Shown here in pieces: positions 1-7,841 of a DNA stretch of 47,462 nucleotides; positions within the stretch are counted from its first letter, which is position 1; every line of letters starts with the position of its first letter. The position numbers and the translations under genes are program-made. The DNA comes from Flavobacterium sp. (lineage in GTDB: Bacteria; Bacteroidota; Bacteroidia; Flavobacteriales; Flavobacteriaceae), in contig NZ_JAIXTJ010000026.1 of NCBI RefSeq assembly GCF_027483985.1, forward strand, positions 1 to 47,462, written 5' to 3'. Below the pieces are notes generated by a model. It was not told where the DNA came from. It did not search any database and saw only the letters and a program-made list of their open reading frames with translations.

Positions 1-62
1 ATTGCTTTTTATCTTTAAAATCGTATAATAATCTTTTCTTGAGGTCTTTTTAAAACCGAGTG

Positions 63-92
63 CAAATATACAACGATTTTTATTACTTGCAA
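63..92 (-). promoter_or_regulatory. Leftward promoter at window edge
   Basis: On the minus strand the sequence reads TTG (90-92), a 19-base spacer, then TATATTTG (63-70), which fits the Bacteroidota housekeeping promoter. No ATG is available on the minus strand in bases 1-60, so the gene it serves lies beyond the left edge, or the transcript is non-coding. It is divergent from the promoter of the first plus-strand gene. Confidence 0.5.
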
Positions 93-126
93 GTAGTTTT
101 TTAAAAATATTTTAATTTCTATTTAT

Positions 127-134
127 TATCTTTG
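127..134 (+). promoter_or_regulatory. -7 box for the TPR membrane protein
   Basis: TATCTTTG matches TAnnTTTG and ends 22 bases before the ATG at 156, giving a short leader. No TTTG box at the usual spacing was found, so only the -7 element is supported. Confidence 0.5.
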
Positions 135-155
135 CAACCTTAAAAATATACTATT

Positions 156-671
156 ATGTTTCACAGAAATATCAAACTAATTTTAACTGGTTTAATCTTT
201 ATCGCTGCGATATGGCAGTTTACTGAAAGCAATATCGGAAATGGAATTTTTCTTATCCTATTGTCCTTGATTCCGTTGTTTCTTTATTTTAGAAATGAAT
301 TTATTTTACTGGCTTTTTTACAATTAAGAAAACAAAATTTCCCTGGAGCAAAAGCTTGGTTAGATAAAATTAAAAATCCGGAAACAGCTTTAGTTCAAAA
401 ACAACAAGGTTATTATAATTACCTAAACGGAATTATGTTATCGCAAACCAACTTAATTCAAGCAGAAAAATATTTCAAAAAAGCTATCGAATTAGGATTG
501 AATATGGATATGGATTTGGCTGTTGCAAAACTAAATTTAGCTGGAGTTGCGATGTCAAGAAGAAGAAAACTTGAAGCTACCAACTTAATTGCAGAGGTCA
601 AAAAATTAGACAAACAAGGAATGTTAGCCGATCAAATTAAAATGATGAAGGAACAGATGAAGAAGATTTAG
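156..671 (+). CDS. Small TPR-containing membrane protein
   Basis: 171 residues. Two hydrophobic segments near the N-terminus (about residues 7-23 and 30-46) are followed by a soluble helical part. Around residues 84-112 an alternation of small and aromatic residues (YYNYLNGIM, then AEKYFKKAIELGL) looks like one tetratricopeptide repeat, with a probable second half-repeat after it. The protein is therefore probably anchored in the inner membrane with a TPR-like protein-binding tail. The ATG at 156 follows a TATCTTTG promoter box at a sensible distance. It is monocistronic and ends at a strong hairpin shared with the convergent transglycosylase gene. The precise role is not recognisable. Confidence 0.8.
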   Translation: MFHRNIKLILTGLIFIAAIWQFTESNIGNGIFLILLSLIPLFLYFRNEFILLAFLQLRKQNFPGAKAWLDKIKNPETALVQKQQGYYNYLNGIMLSQTNLIQAEKYFKKAIELGLNMDMDLAVAKLNLAGVAMSRRRKLEATNLIAEVKKLDKQGMLADQIKMMKEQMKKI

Positions 672-738
672 TGTTCAGTTTTCGGTTATCCGTTTTCGGT
701 TATCAGTTATCAACGTTCAGTTATCCGTTTTTGGTTGG
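671..738. repeat. Short-word repeat spacer
   Basis: This intergenic stretch is built from near-copies of a 13-14 base word, roughly GTTTTCGGTTATC, alternating with CAGTTATC. At least three imperfect copies are visible. It lies between a stop codon and a terminator hairpin and codes for nothing. Similar word-repeat spacers occur at 38585-38652 and 39697-39719. Confidence 0.6.
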
Positions 739-751
739 CAAGTACTTAAAT

Positions 752-782
752 AAAAAAGTTCGCAGTTTTTGCGAACTTTTTT
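752..782. terminator. Bidirectional terminator
   Basis: Perfect 12-base arms AAAAAAGTTCGC (752-763) and GCGAACTTTTTT (771-782) surround a 7-base loop. Each strand gives a GC-containing stem followed by a T tract. It serves the convergent TPR protein gene and the lytic transglycosylase gene. Confidence 0.85.
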
Positions 783-833
783 TATGTTTAAATCTTTGTG
801 CCAACTGAAACACTGATTACTGAATACTTAATA

Positions 834-1727
834 TTAATAACCTTGCGTTGGTATTTCTATAATATACTTTTTCTTTGCAGGATTACTTAACTTTTTATCT
901 CTTAACCAAGGATTGTGAATTTTTAAAATCTTGTAGTTAATTCCTTGTGACTTGGCAAAAGTTGCTAAATCGGTTATCGAGCTGTCGACTTCAATAGTTT
1001 TTGTTGGAATGTTATCATACAACTCGTGTTTCGCTACCTCAAAACCATATAAAGTTGGGTTTTTCATAATTTCTTTTAAAGCTAAAATTCTGAACACGTA
1101 TCTTGAGGTTTCATCGGTCAATAACAAATCATAATAATCTGAAACTTTTTGCTCCACAATTTTGTTGTTAATTCCTGACATACCACCATTGTAAGATGCA
1201 GCAGCAAGTGTCCAATTTCCAAATTTTTCTTTGGCTTTTAACAAGTACTTACACGCAGCTTCGGTTGATTTTTGCAAATGGTAACGTTCGTCAATACCTT
1301 CGGTAACTTCCATTCCTTTTTCTTTGGCCGTATCGGGCATGAATTGCCAAACACCTCTTGCTCCAGCAGATGACACTGCGTTGGTCAACGAACTTTCAAT
1401 CACGGCTAAATATTTAAAATCATCTGGAACACCATATTGTTTTAATATAGGTTCGATGATTGGAAAAGCGCGGTTAGCTCGTTTTATAATTAATATGGTT
1501 GAAGAATGTAAATTAGCATTAATCAATAATTCTCTATCAAATCGTTCCTTGACATCAGCAATTTGTAATGGCGCTCGTTCACCTGCAAAATCTACCGTAC
1601 TTGGAAAATATTGTGACGTCTTTTCGCCTAACTCCTTTTCTCTAGTTGTTCCTGAAATTGCAAAAATAAATAATCCGCTTGCGAAAATCATAACAACGGC
1701 AATTCCAAACATTTGAATCTTTTTCAT
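834..1727 (-). CDS. Membrane-anchored lytic transglycosylase (SLT/MltD-like)
   Basis: 297 residues from the chosen ATG. A reading frame extends upstream to a TTG at 1754, but that codon overlaps a TAGTTTTG promoter box, so the ATG at 1727 (MKKIQMFG) is preferred. A single N-terminal hydrophobic segment (about residues 5-26) works as signal peptide or anchor. The SLT domain (about 85-220) carries the catalytic-Glu motif IESSL (Glu111), then GARGVWQFMP and AAASYNGG, all hallmarks of family-1 lytic transglycosylases that cleave the glycan strand to 1,6-anhydro-MurNAc. The C-terminal 50 residues resemble a single degenerate LysM module. The likely role is peptidoglycan remodelling in the periplasm. 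Confidence 0.88.
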   Translation of the reverse strand: MKKIQMFGIAVVMIFASGLFIFAISGTTREKELGEKTSQYFPSTVDFAGERAPLQIADVKERFDRELLINANLHSSTILIIKRANRAFPIIEPILKQYGVPDDFKYLAVIESSLTNAVSSAGARGVWQFMPDTAKEKGMEVTEGIDERYHLQKSTEAACKYLLKAKEKFGNWTLAAASYNGGMSGINNKIVEQKVSDYYDLLLTDETSRYVFRILALKEIMKNPTLYGFEVAKHELYDNIPTKTIEVDSSITDLATFAKSQGINYKILKIHNPWLRDKKLSNPAKKKYIIEIPTQGY

Positions 1728-1751
1728 TTTCTGAGTAATTTTATTAAGTGA

Positions 1752-1759
1752 CAAAACTA
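1752..1759 (-). promoter_or_regulatory. -7 box for the lytic transglycosylase
   Basis: Minus-strand TAGTTTTG matches TAnnTTTG and ends 25 bases before the ATG at 1727. It overlaps the TTG codon at 1754, which argues against that upstream start. No matching -33 box was identified. Confidence 0.5.
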
Positions 1760-1780
1760 CAAAAATCGAGCCGCAAATTA

Positions 1781-2440
1781 TTATTTATCCAAAATGATTT
1801 TAGGCAAATTAGCATTAAACCATCTGTATTTACTAATAATCATTGCGTGCGTTCCTCCTTTCACATTTATAAAATTTTTAATGTTTTTAGAAGGAAAAAC
1901 CTCATCAGCATCTCCGTGAATATGAATGATTTCGGCATCAATTTTAGTTCTACTCCAACACACCATTTGCTCAATTGCCCAATCTAAATAAATTTTGTCG
2001 CGCATGTGCAAATACTTCTCATATAACTTTAGTTTTCGTTTTAAAGTATCGCCAAAAGCATATTTCACTAATTTTTCGACATCTTGCATCAAGCCTGTAG
2101 GCAATAGTTTGTAGGCTTTAGTGGTTTTTGCAATCTTCATTCGCCTTGGCAATTCCACATTAGATTTCACACTCGAAATAATGATTACCTTTTTAAGATT
2201 TAAAAAAGCTTTCATTTCTTGAACCAAAACGCCTCCGAAAGAAACACCTATTAAAACGGCATTATCGTGTTTAACATCTTCTGCCATTCTTTTGGCATAA
2301 TCTACTAAAAGCTCATTAGATTCGGGCAAAAACCAACTTAACAAATGCACTTCAAAAACATCCTTAGGCAAATCAATTAATTCAAATATTGTTGGACTTG
2401 CTGCTAATCCTGGCATAAAATAAACGTGTGTCTTACTCAT
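1781..2440 (-). CDS. Alpha/beta-hydrolase fold protein
   Basis: 219 residues with no signal peptide, so cytoplasmic. The nucleophile elbow GVSFGG (residues 65-70, Ser67), an acid in HGDADEVFP (Asp177 or Asp179) and the histidine in GGTHAMI (His198) make a complete catalytic triad in the right order. The oxyanion region MPGLAASP (residues 9-16) is also typical. The region between strand and lid is short, so this is a compact esterase or thioesterase-like hydrolase with unknown substrate. Its stop lies about 20 bases upstream of the transglycosylase promoter box, so co-transcription is possible but not required. Confidence 0.85.
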   Translation of the reverse strand: MSKTHVYFMPGLAASPTIFELIDLPKDVFEVHLLSWFLPESNELLVDYAKRMAEDVKHDNAVLIGVSFGGVLVQEMKAFLNLKKVIIISSVKSNVELPRRMKIAKTTKAYKLLPTGLMQDVEKLVKYAFGDTLKRKLKLYEKYLHMRDKIYLDWAIEQMVCWSRTKIDAEIIHIHGDADEVFPSKNIKNFINVKGGTHAMIISKYRWFNANLPKIILDK

Positions 2441-2519
2441 AATTTAACTTAATTCAGTGGCTTTATCCATATTTTATTCCGAAATTTGCATAAAATTAAT
2501 TTATTTATCCCACTTATAC

Positions 2520-2831
2520 ATGAACTCAGAGTTAATTTTAGAAAAAATGGAAATTAAAGACAATACCTTCGCTAGACAGTTTGAAACTTTGGTAGATGGA
2601 AAATTGGTTTCTGTTGAATATTCGTTTCAAGAAAAAAAGATTTTCTTAACTAGAATTAATGTTCCGGAAGGATTTACCGATGAAAATTTTATTACTGATT
2701 TATTAAAAAACATTATGGAAATTGCCTACGAACGCAAGTTAAAAGTGGTTCCGATTCTACCAAAAATTGCTTTGTTTTTCAGAAAAAATGTAACCTACAG
2801 AGATTTATTACCTCCAGGTATCAAAATATAA
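2520..2831 (+). CDS. Small GNAT-like N-acetyltransferase (YjdJ/Gcn5-related)
   Basis: 103 residues from ATG 2520 (MNSELILEKMEI). A non-ATG frame extends to 2457 but adds low-complexity residues just after the divergent hydrolase start, so ATG 2520 is preferred. The pattern of a small beta-rich domain (FARQFETLVDGKLVSVEYSF), a GFTDENFITDLLKNIMEIAYERKLKVVPILP helical region and a terminal YRDLLPPGI fits the short Gcn5-related family of about 90-100 residues (PF14542). Those proteins acetylate small molecules or proteins using acetyl-CoA, with substrates mostly unknown. The gene is divergent from the hydrolase and followed by a strong hairpin. Confidence 0.7.
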   Translation: MNSELILEKMEIKDNTFARQFETLVDGKLVSVEYSFQEKKIFLTRINVPEGFTDENFITDLLKNIMEIAYERKLKVVPILPKIALFFRKNVTYRDLLPPGIKI

Positions 2832-2851
2832 TTTGAATTTCCAAAAAAGAT

Positions 2852-2893
2852 AAAATCCCAAATTCTATATACACTAGTAGAATTTGGGATTTT
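2852..2893. terminator. Terminator with 16-base perfect arms
   Basis: AAAATCCCAAATTCTA (2852-2867) and its exact complement (2878-2893) enclose a 10-base loop, followed by T residues. It ends the acetyltransferase transcript. A TTG codon at 2884 that would extend the next gene lies inside this stem and is therefore unlikely to be used. The arm sequence resembles the hairpins around 36.4 and 37.2 kb. Confidence 0.85.
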
Positions 2894-2910
2894 TTAGTTA
2901 TTTTTATGCA

Positions 2911-3252
2911 ATGAATGCAGAAGAACTTAACCTCAACATTATTTCTTTTTTTGAAGAAATCCCAAAATATTATGGTTGCAAAACCGAAATTACAGAAGGA
3001 TTATTTTCAGATTTAGAAGTATTGGATGCCAACCTTACCACTTGGAATTTATCTGAATTTGATTTAATTCGCTCTGCCTATCGCAATAACGGCAAACGAT
3101 TTATGTTTGAAGGTTCTTCAATGTACTACGAAATTTCGGGTGAACGCATTGTTGGTTTTAAACAATCTGGAAGAAACAAATTTGAATTCATCGAACAATA
3201 CAGCGCAACCGTTTTTAGAATTACAAAATTAAGATTTCACTACAACTATTAA
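2911..3252 (+). CDS. Hypothetical small acidic protein
   Basis: 113 residues starting MNAEELNLNIISFF. The start is the ATG at 2911, because the longer frame from TTG 2884 begins inside the upstream terminator. No signal peptide or membrane segment is present. The sequence alternates charged and aromatic residues (GKRFMFEGSSMYYEISGERIVGFKQSGRNKFEFI), suggesting a small alpha/beta domain with several beta strands in its second half. I do not recognise a family. The gene stands alone between a terminator and a 227-base spacer. Confidence 0.6.
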   Translation: MNAEELNLNIISFFEEIPKYYGCKTEITEGLFSDLEVLDANLTTWNLSEFDLIRSAYRNNGKRFMFEGSSMYYEISGERIVGFKQSGRNKFEFIEQYSATVFRITKLRFHYNY

Positions 3253-3479
3253 ATAGTCTACAATAAGCAAATTTTATTGTTATTTTATCAAAATTATTAT
3301 TTAAAATATAAGAAATCCATTTGATAAAAATAAAATTAGTATCTAATTCTCATTTTAAAAATTCTTGGCATCAAATTTGAATGGTCAAAATTTGTAAATA
3401 ATTCGCTTAGTAAATCCGGAATACTAAAAGTTATTTAAAGACAAAAAATCAATCTTTAACATTTTAAAAATTTAATTAA

Positions 3480-5036
3480 ATGAAAAATTACCCTTTTTAT
3501 TTAAGTGTATTCCTATTGCTTTTATTCAGCAATTGCAAAAACGGATCAAGCTCAGAAAATTATGCCACAGATACAACATCGGTAGCAATTGAAACCGATT
3601 TAAAAATCGAATCTATCGAAAATGAAAACAAAGATTCTAACTCAGAAAGTTATGCCGAACTAGAAGAAAATCCCTTTGAATCTCCAAAAAACAATCCGCT
3701 ATCAACCTTTTCTATTGATGTTGATAATGCTTCTTACACCAACATTAGAAGATTTATAAACAACGGACTGAAAGTTCCAAAAGATGCTGTTAGAGTTGAA
3801 GAAATGATGAATTTTTTCAAGTATACTTATCCGCAACCTACCGATAATCATCCGTTTTCTATCAATACTGAATACAGCGAAAGTCCTTGGAATGAAAAAC
3901 ACAAATTATTAAAAATTGGTTTGCAGGGAAAAAATATTCCGATGACTAATTTACCTAAATCTAATTTGGTTTTTCTAGTCGACGTTTCGGGTTCGATGAG
4001 TGATGACAACAAACTTCCATTATTAAAAGAATCAATGAAAATTTTGGTCAAAGAACTCCGAAAAGAAGACAAAGTTTCTATTGTAGTTTATGCTGGTTCT
4101 GCTGGCGTTGTTCTAGAACCAACCTCAGGATTAGAAAAAGAAACCATTATGGATGCTTTTGACGATTTGCAAGCTGGAGGAAGTACTGCTGGCGGAGAAG
4201 GAATTGAATTGGCCTACAAATTAGCACAACAAAACTTTATAAAAGAAGGAAACAATCGCGTAATTATTGCAACTGATGGCGATTTTAATGTTGGCGCTTC
4301 TTCTGACGATGAGATGATTGATTTGATTGAAGAAAAAAGAAAATCAGGTGTTTTTCTAACCGTTTTAGGTTTCGGAATGGGAAATTATAAAGACAGTAAA
4401 ATGGAAATTTTAGCCGATAAAGGCAACGGAAATTATGCTTACATTGATAACATTCAAGAAGCCAATCGATTTTTGGGAAAAGAATTTAAAGGTTCGATGT
4501 TCGCCATTGCCAAAGATGTAAAAATCCAAATTGAATTCAATCCAAAACACGTTCAAGCTTACCGATTAATTGGTTATGAAAATAGAAAACTGAAAGCGGA
4601 AGATTTTAAAAATGACGCGATCGACGCAGGCGAATTAGGAAGCGGACACACCGTTACTGCTTTATATGAAATAATTCCGGTTGGTGTTGAAAGTAGCTTC
4701 ACTCCTTCTGATTTGAAATATACTAAAGTAAAAAATGACGAGGTAACTTATAATGAAGAATTAGCCACAGTAAAATTTAGATATAAAAAACCTGACGGAG
4801 AAAAAAGTGTTGAACTAATTCAAACCATACAAAATCAATCAGTTGCATTAGTTAATAGTTCTAAAGATTTTAAATTTAGTAGCGCTGTGGCTTGGTTTGG
4901 ATTGAAATTACGAGATTCAAAACTAATAGCTAATGCCTCAACTTCTGAGATAAAAAAATTAGCAAAATCAGGATTAGCCTCGGACGAAGAAGGTTATAAA
5001 TCAGAATTCCTACGTTTGGTTGAGTCCGTCAATTAA
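3480..5036 (+). CDS. vWA-domain lipoprotein (YfbK-like)
   Basis: 518 residues. The N-terminus is a lipoprotein signal with lipobox LFSNC (Cys19), followed by a Ser/Glu-rich linker. Then come the von Willebrand N-terminal domain (about 64-155), a vWA domain (about 160-340) with an intact MIDAS motif DVSGSMS (168-174), a downstream GGSTAGGEGI loop and ATDGDFN, and a C-terminal DUF3520-like domain to the end. This order is that of the YfbK family, envelope proteins that bind a divalent metal and probably a protein partner; their function is unsettled. The gene is alone, preceded by 227 bases with no clear promoter match, and ends at a bidirectional hairpin. Confidence 0.88.
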   Translation: MKNYPFYLSVFLLLLFSNCKNGSSSENYATDTTSVAIETDLKIESIENENKDSNSESYAELEENPFESPKNNPLSTFSIDVDNASYTNIRRFINNGLKVPKDAVRVEEMMNFFKYTYPQPTDNHPFSINTEYSESPWNEKHKLLKIGLQGKNIPMTNLPKSNLVFLVDVSGSMSDDNKLPLLKESMKILVKELRKEDKVSIVVYAGSAGVVLEPTSGLEKETIMDAFDDLQAGGSTAGGEGIELAYKLAQQNFIKEGNNRVIIATDGDFNVGASSDDEMIDLIEEKRKSGVFLTVLGFGMGNYKDSKMEILADKGNGNYAYIDNIQEANRFLGKEFKGSMFAIAKDVKIQIEFNPKHVQAYRLIGYENRKLKAEDFKNDAIDAGELGSGHTVTALYEIIPVGVESSFTPSDLKYTKVKNDEVTYNEELATVKFRYKKPDGEKSVELIQTIQNQSVALVNSSKDFKFSSAVAWFGLKLRDSKLIANASTSEIKKLAKSGLASDEEGYKSEFLRLVESVN

Positions 5037-5053
5037 GTTATTTGTAAAAAAAG

Positions 5054-5083
5054 AAACCCTGAAAACAGCTATTTTCAGGGTTT
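5054..5083. terminator. Bidirectional terminator
   Basis: Perfect 12-base arms AAACCCTGAAAA (5054-5065) and TTTTCAGGGTTT (5072-5083) with a 6-base loop, A-rich before and T-rich after. It separates the convergent vWA gene and mtaB. Confidence 0.88.
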
Positions 5084-5090
5084 TATATTT

Positions 5091-6419
5091 TTAAGCTTCA
5101 ATGTTTATAAATTCCATTCTCACACTTCCATCTTCGTCTATTCTTGTCAAGTTGATTTCGTGCAAAGTATTTACTAATTCAGGATTCCAAGGCGTCTTTA
5201 CTTTTACATAATTCTCTGTAAAACCGTGAATGTAACCTTCTTTATTTTCACCTTCAAACAAAACTGTTCGGTTGGTTCCAATTTGACTTTCGTAAAAAGC
5301 ACGGCGTTTTTTTACCGACAATCCGCGAAGCATTTTACTTCTTTTTGCTCTCACATTCATTGGAACCACTCCATCCATAGTTGCAGCTTCCGTATTATCT
5401 CTTTCGGAATAGGTAAAAACGTGTAGGTACGAAATATCCAATTCGTTTAAAAAATTATAAGTTTCTAGGAAATGTTCGTCCGTTTCACCAGGAAAACCTA
5501 CAATGACATCAACACCAATACAAGCGTGTGGCATTACTTTTCTGATATTTTCAACTCGATCAACATAAACTTCTCGTTGATAACGACGTTTCATTTTTCC
5601 CAAAATTTCATTACTTCCTGATTGCAAAGGAATGTGAAAATGAGGTACAAAAGTTCTGCTTTTTGAAACAAAATCAATGGTTTCGTTTTTCAATAAATTA
5701 GGTTCGATAGAAGAAATTCTTAAACGTTCTATTCCTTCAACTTCATCAAGAGCTTTTACTAAATCAAGAAATGTGTGCTCGTGTTTTTTATTTCCGAATT
5801 CACCTTTGCCGTAATCGCCAATATTTACGCCAGTTAAAACTATTTCTTTAATTCCTTGTTGTGAAATTTCATAGGCATTTTTCAATACATTTTCTAAAGC
5901 ATCACTTCTAGAAATTCCTCTCGCCAATGGAATGGTGCAATACGTACATTTGTAATCGCATCCATCTTGCACTTTAAGAAATGCACGCGTTCTATCACCA
6001 ATAGAATAACTTCCTACATAAAAATCGGCTTCTTCAATTTCGCACGAATGCACTTCGCCCATATCATTTTTGGACAAATCATTAATATAATCGGTGATTT
6101 TAAATTTTTCTGTGGCACCAAGAACCAAGTCAACACCATCTACAGCAGCGAGTTCTTCGGGTTTTAATTGCGCATAACATCCAACGGCAGCAACAAAAGC
6201 TTTATCGTTGAGTTTCATTGCTTTTTTGACAATTTGCTTGAATTGTTTGTCGGCATTTTCTGTAACCGAACACGTATTGATGACGTACATATCTGCGACT
6301 TCTTCAAAATCAACTCGTTCAAAACCTTCGTCTTGAAAATTTCTAGCAATAGTTGATGTTTCTGAGAAGTTCAACTTGCATCCTAAAGTGTAGAATGCTA
6401 CTTTTTTTCTATTTTCCAT
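5091..6419 (-). CDS. mtaB: tRNA (t6A37)-C2 methylthiotransferase MtaB
   Basis: 442 residues from MENRKKVAFYTLGCK. A longer frame to 6500 exists, but its first 27 codons span a palindromic repeat and a promoter box (6484-6491), so the internal ATG at 6419 is right. The N-terminal methylthiotransferase domain has the three iron-sulfur cysteines (Cys14, Cys50, Cys81). The radical-SAM domain has CxxxCxxC (Cys154, Cys158, Cys161) in DGCDYKCTYC. A TRAM-like RNA-binding domain occupies the end. The enzyme converts t6A37 to ms2t6A37 in tRNAs reading ANN codons. The CKLNFSE start and lack of RimO-specific features favour MtaB over MiaB or RimO. Confidence 0.92.
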   Translation of the reverse strand: MENRKKVAFYTLGCKLNFSETSTIARNFQDEGFERVDFEEVADMYVINTCSVTENADKQFKQIVKKAMKLNDKAFVAAVGCYAQLKPEELAAVDGVDLVLGATEKFKITDYINDLSKNDMGEVHSCEIEEADFYVGSYSIGDRTRAFLKVQDGCDYKCTYCTIPLARGISRSDALENVLKNAYEISQQGIKEIVLTGVNIGDYGKGEFGNKKHEHTFLDLVKALDEVEGIERLRISSIEPNLLKNETIDFVSKSRTFVPHFHIPLQSGSNEILGKMKRRYQREVYVDRVENIRKVMPHACIGVDVIVGFPGETDEHFLETYNFLNELDISYLHVFTYSERDNTEAATMDGVVPMNVRAKRSKMLRGLSVKKRRAFYESQIGTNRTVLFEGENKEGYIHGFTENYVKVKTPWNPELVNTLHEINLTRIDEDGSVRMEFINIEA

Positions 6420-6440
6420 AAGTAAACCCAATTGATGAAA

Positions 6441-6460
6441 CCTGTCTGCCGACAGGCAGG
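6441..6460. repeat. Palindromic intergenic repeat, copy 1
   Basis: CCTGTCTGCCGACAGGCAGG can form either of two stems: CCTGTC/GACAGG with loop TGCC, or CTGCC/GGCAG with loop GACA. It lies between the mtaB promoter box and the mtaB ATG, so it should be in the mRNA leader. A copy with one mismatch lies at 23083-23102. Confidence 0.8.
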
Positions 6461-6483
6461 TCGTTGTCAAAAAATTGAGAGTG

Positions 6484-6491
6484 CAAAGATA
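6484..6491 (-). promoter_or_regulatory. -7 box for mtaB
   Basis: Minus-strand TATCTTTG matches TAnnTTTG. It predicts a leader of about 60 bases carrying the palindromic repeat and decides the mtaB start in favour of 6419. Confidence 0.5.
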
Positions 6492-6557
6492 ATTAAACAA
6501 TTAATTAATGAAGCAATTAATTTTCATATTGTTACATTGCTTAATTACTAAATCCGA

Positions 6558-7733
6558 CTACTCTTTTCTATATTTCTTAGTTTCTTCAAAAACGTGTTCG
6601 AGAATTCTAGCATCTTCTTCCGAAAATTCTACATTTCGTCTAGCCATTACAATTTTAGCCGTTTGAAAAGCTTTATTGGTTAAGTAAGTTGTAAATCCGG
6701 ATGCTCCACCCCAAGAAAAACTCGGCACAAAATTTCTAGGAAAACCACTTCCAAAAATATTAGACGATACACCTACAACTGTAGCTGTATTGAACATCGT
6801 ATTGATACCACACTTACTGTGATCACCCATCATTAATCCACAGAATTGTAATCCAGTTTTTGCAAAACCTTCGGTTTCATAACTCCACAAACGTACTTCT
6901 TCGTAGTTGTTTTTTAAGTTTGAATTGTTACTATCAGCACCAATATTACACCATTCACCTAGAACAGCATTTCCTAAAAATCCGTCGTGACCTTTATTAG
7001 AATATCCAAAAAGCACTGAATTACTAACTTCGCCACCGATTACTGAATGTGGTCCAACTGTAGTAGCACCATAAACTTTAGAAGATAATTTTACTCTTCC
7101 CGATTCGCACAGTGCAAATGGTCCGCGAATAACAGAACCTTCCATAATTTCGGCATTTTTACCGATGTAAATTGGTCCAGTTAAGGCATTTAAAGTTACG
7201 AATTCTAGCTTTGCTCCTTCTTCAATGAAAATATTTTCGGCAGCCAAAACATTTACTGATTTTGGAATAGGTTGCGAAATTCTTCCTTCAGTTATTAAAT
7301 CAAAATCTTCTCTAAGTGCGCTATCATTTTTGGCAAAAATATCCCAAGTATTTTCGACTGTTAGACAATCATCGTTGAACTCTATAATTTCGTAAGTATC
7401 AAAATCAACCTCTTCTTGAGAATCGTTAGTATAAAAAGCTATGACTTCATCACCTTTAAATATGGCTTGATTTTGTTCTAGATTTTTGACCATTTCTGAT
7501 AAAATTTCATTGGGCAAAAACGATGCGTTAATCATCACATTCTCTTCTAATTCAACCATTGGATATTTTTCAGAAAGATATTCTTCAGTTAAAGTTGTGG
7601 TTGTATATCCTAAATATTTTTCCCATTTTTCACGAATAGTTAAGATTCCGATGCGTATTTCGGCAACAGGACGCGTAAATGTGAAAGGTAAAAGTGCGTT
7701 TCGAACGGTTCCGTCAAAAAGTATATAGTTCAT
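6558..7733 (-). CDS. GlmU-like sugar nucleotidyltransferase (Bacteroidota type)
   Basis: 391 residues. The N-terminal half (MNYILFDGTVRNALLPFTFTRP) resembles a nucleotidyltransferase fold, but the canonical LAAGxGTRM pyrophosphorylase loop is not seen. The second half (about 165-340) is a left-handed beta-helix with hexapeptide-type repeats (AENIFIEEGAKLEFVTLNA, IYIGKNAEIMEGSVIRG, TTVGPHSVIGGEVS). This arrangement fits the alternative bacterial GlmU family known from Bacteroidota (TIGR03991), which is proposed to supply UDP-GlcNAc or act on a related sugar phosphate. Activity is inferred from the family, not from visible catalytic residues. It has its own TAACTTTG promoter box. Confidence 0.8.
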   Translation of the reverse strand: MNYILFDGTVRNALLPFTFTRPVAEIRIGILTIREKWEKYLGYTTTTLTEEYLSEKYPMVELEENVMINASFLPNEILSEMVKNLEQNQAIFKGDEVIAFYTNDSQEEVDFDTYEIIEFNDDCLTVENTWDIFAKNDSALREDFDLITEGRISQPIPKSVNVLAAENIFIEEGAKLEFVTLNALTGPIYIGKNAEIMEGSVIRGPFALCESGRVKLSSKVYGATTVGPHSVIGGEVSNSVLFGYSNKGHDGFLGNAVLGEWCNIGADSNNSNLKNNYEEVRLWSYETEGFAKTGLQFCGLMMGDHSKCGINTMFNTATVVGVSSNIFGSGFPRNFVPSFSWGGASGFTTYLTNKAFQTAKIVMARRNVEFSEEDARILEHVFEETKKYRKE

Positions 7734-7762
7734 TATTGGTTGCGAATTTAAAGTTGCGAGTT

Positions 7763-7770
7763 CAAAGTTA
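7763..7770 (-). promoter_or_regulatory. -7 box for the GlmU-like gene
   Basis: Minus-strand TAACTTTG matches TAnnTTTG, 30 bases upstream of the ATG at 7733. The surrounding spacer repeats the word GTTGCGA, as in the spacer near 38.6 kb. Confidence 0.45.
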
Positions 7771-7787
7771 CAAAAGTTTAGTTCATA

Positions 7788-7819
7788 AAAAAACCTCCCA
7801 AAAAATTGGAAGGTTTTAA
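7788..7819 (-). terminator. Terminator of the L31 gene
   Basis: Minus-strand hairpin with arms AAAACCTTCC and, after a short A/T loop, GGAGGTTTTTT, with one bulged base, then T residues. It lies 23 bases past the L31 stop. Confidence 0.75.
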
Positions 7820-7841
7820 TAAAATTTGAACTACTAAAAAA

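Noticed and set aside
6441..6460. Palindrome as insertion-sequence end or dif/att site
   Set aside because: No transposase, no matching partner at a plausible distance, and the sequence does not resemble the dif core. The second copy lies more than 16 kb away beside unrelated genes.
6420..6500. 27-codon N-terminal extension of mtaB
   Set aside because: It would cover the palindromic repeat and a promoter box, has no resemblance to the methylthiotransferase start, and the internal ATG gives a family-typical N-terminus.
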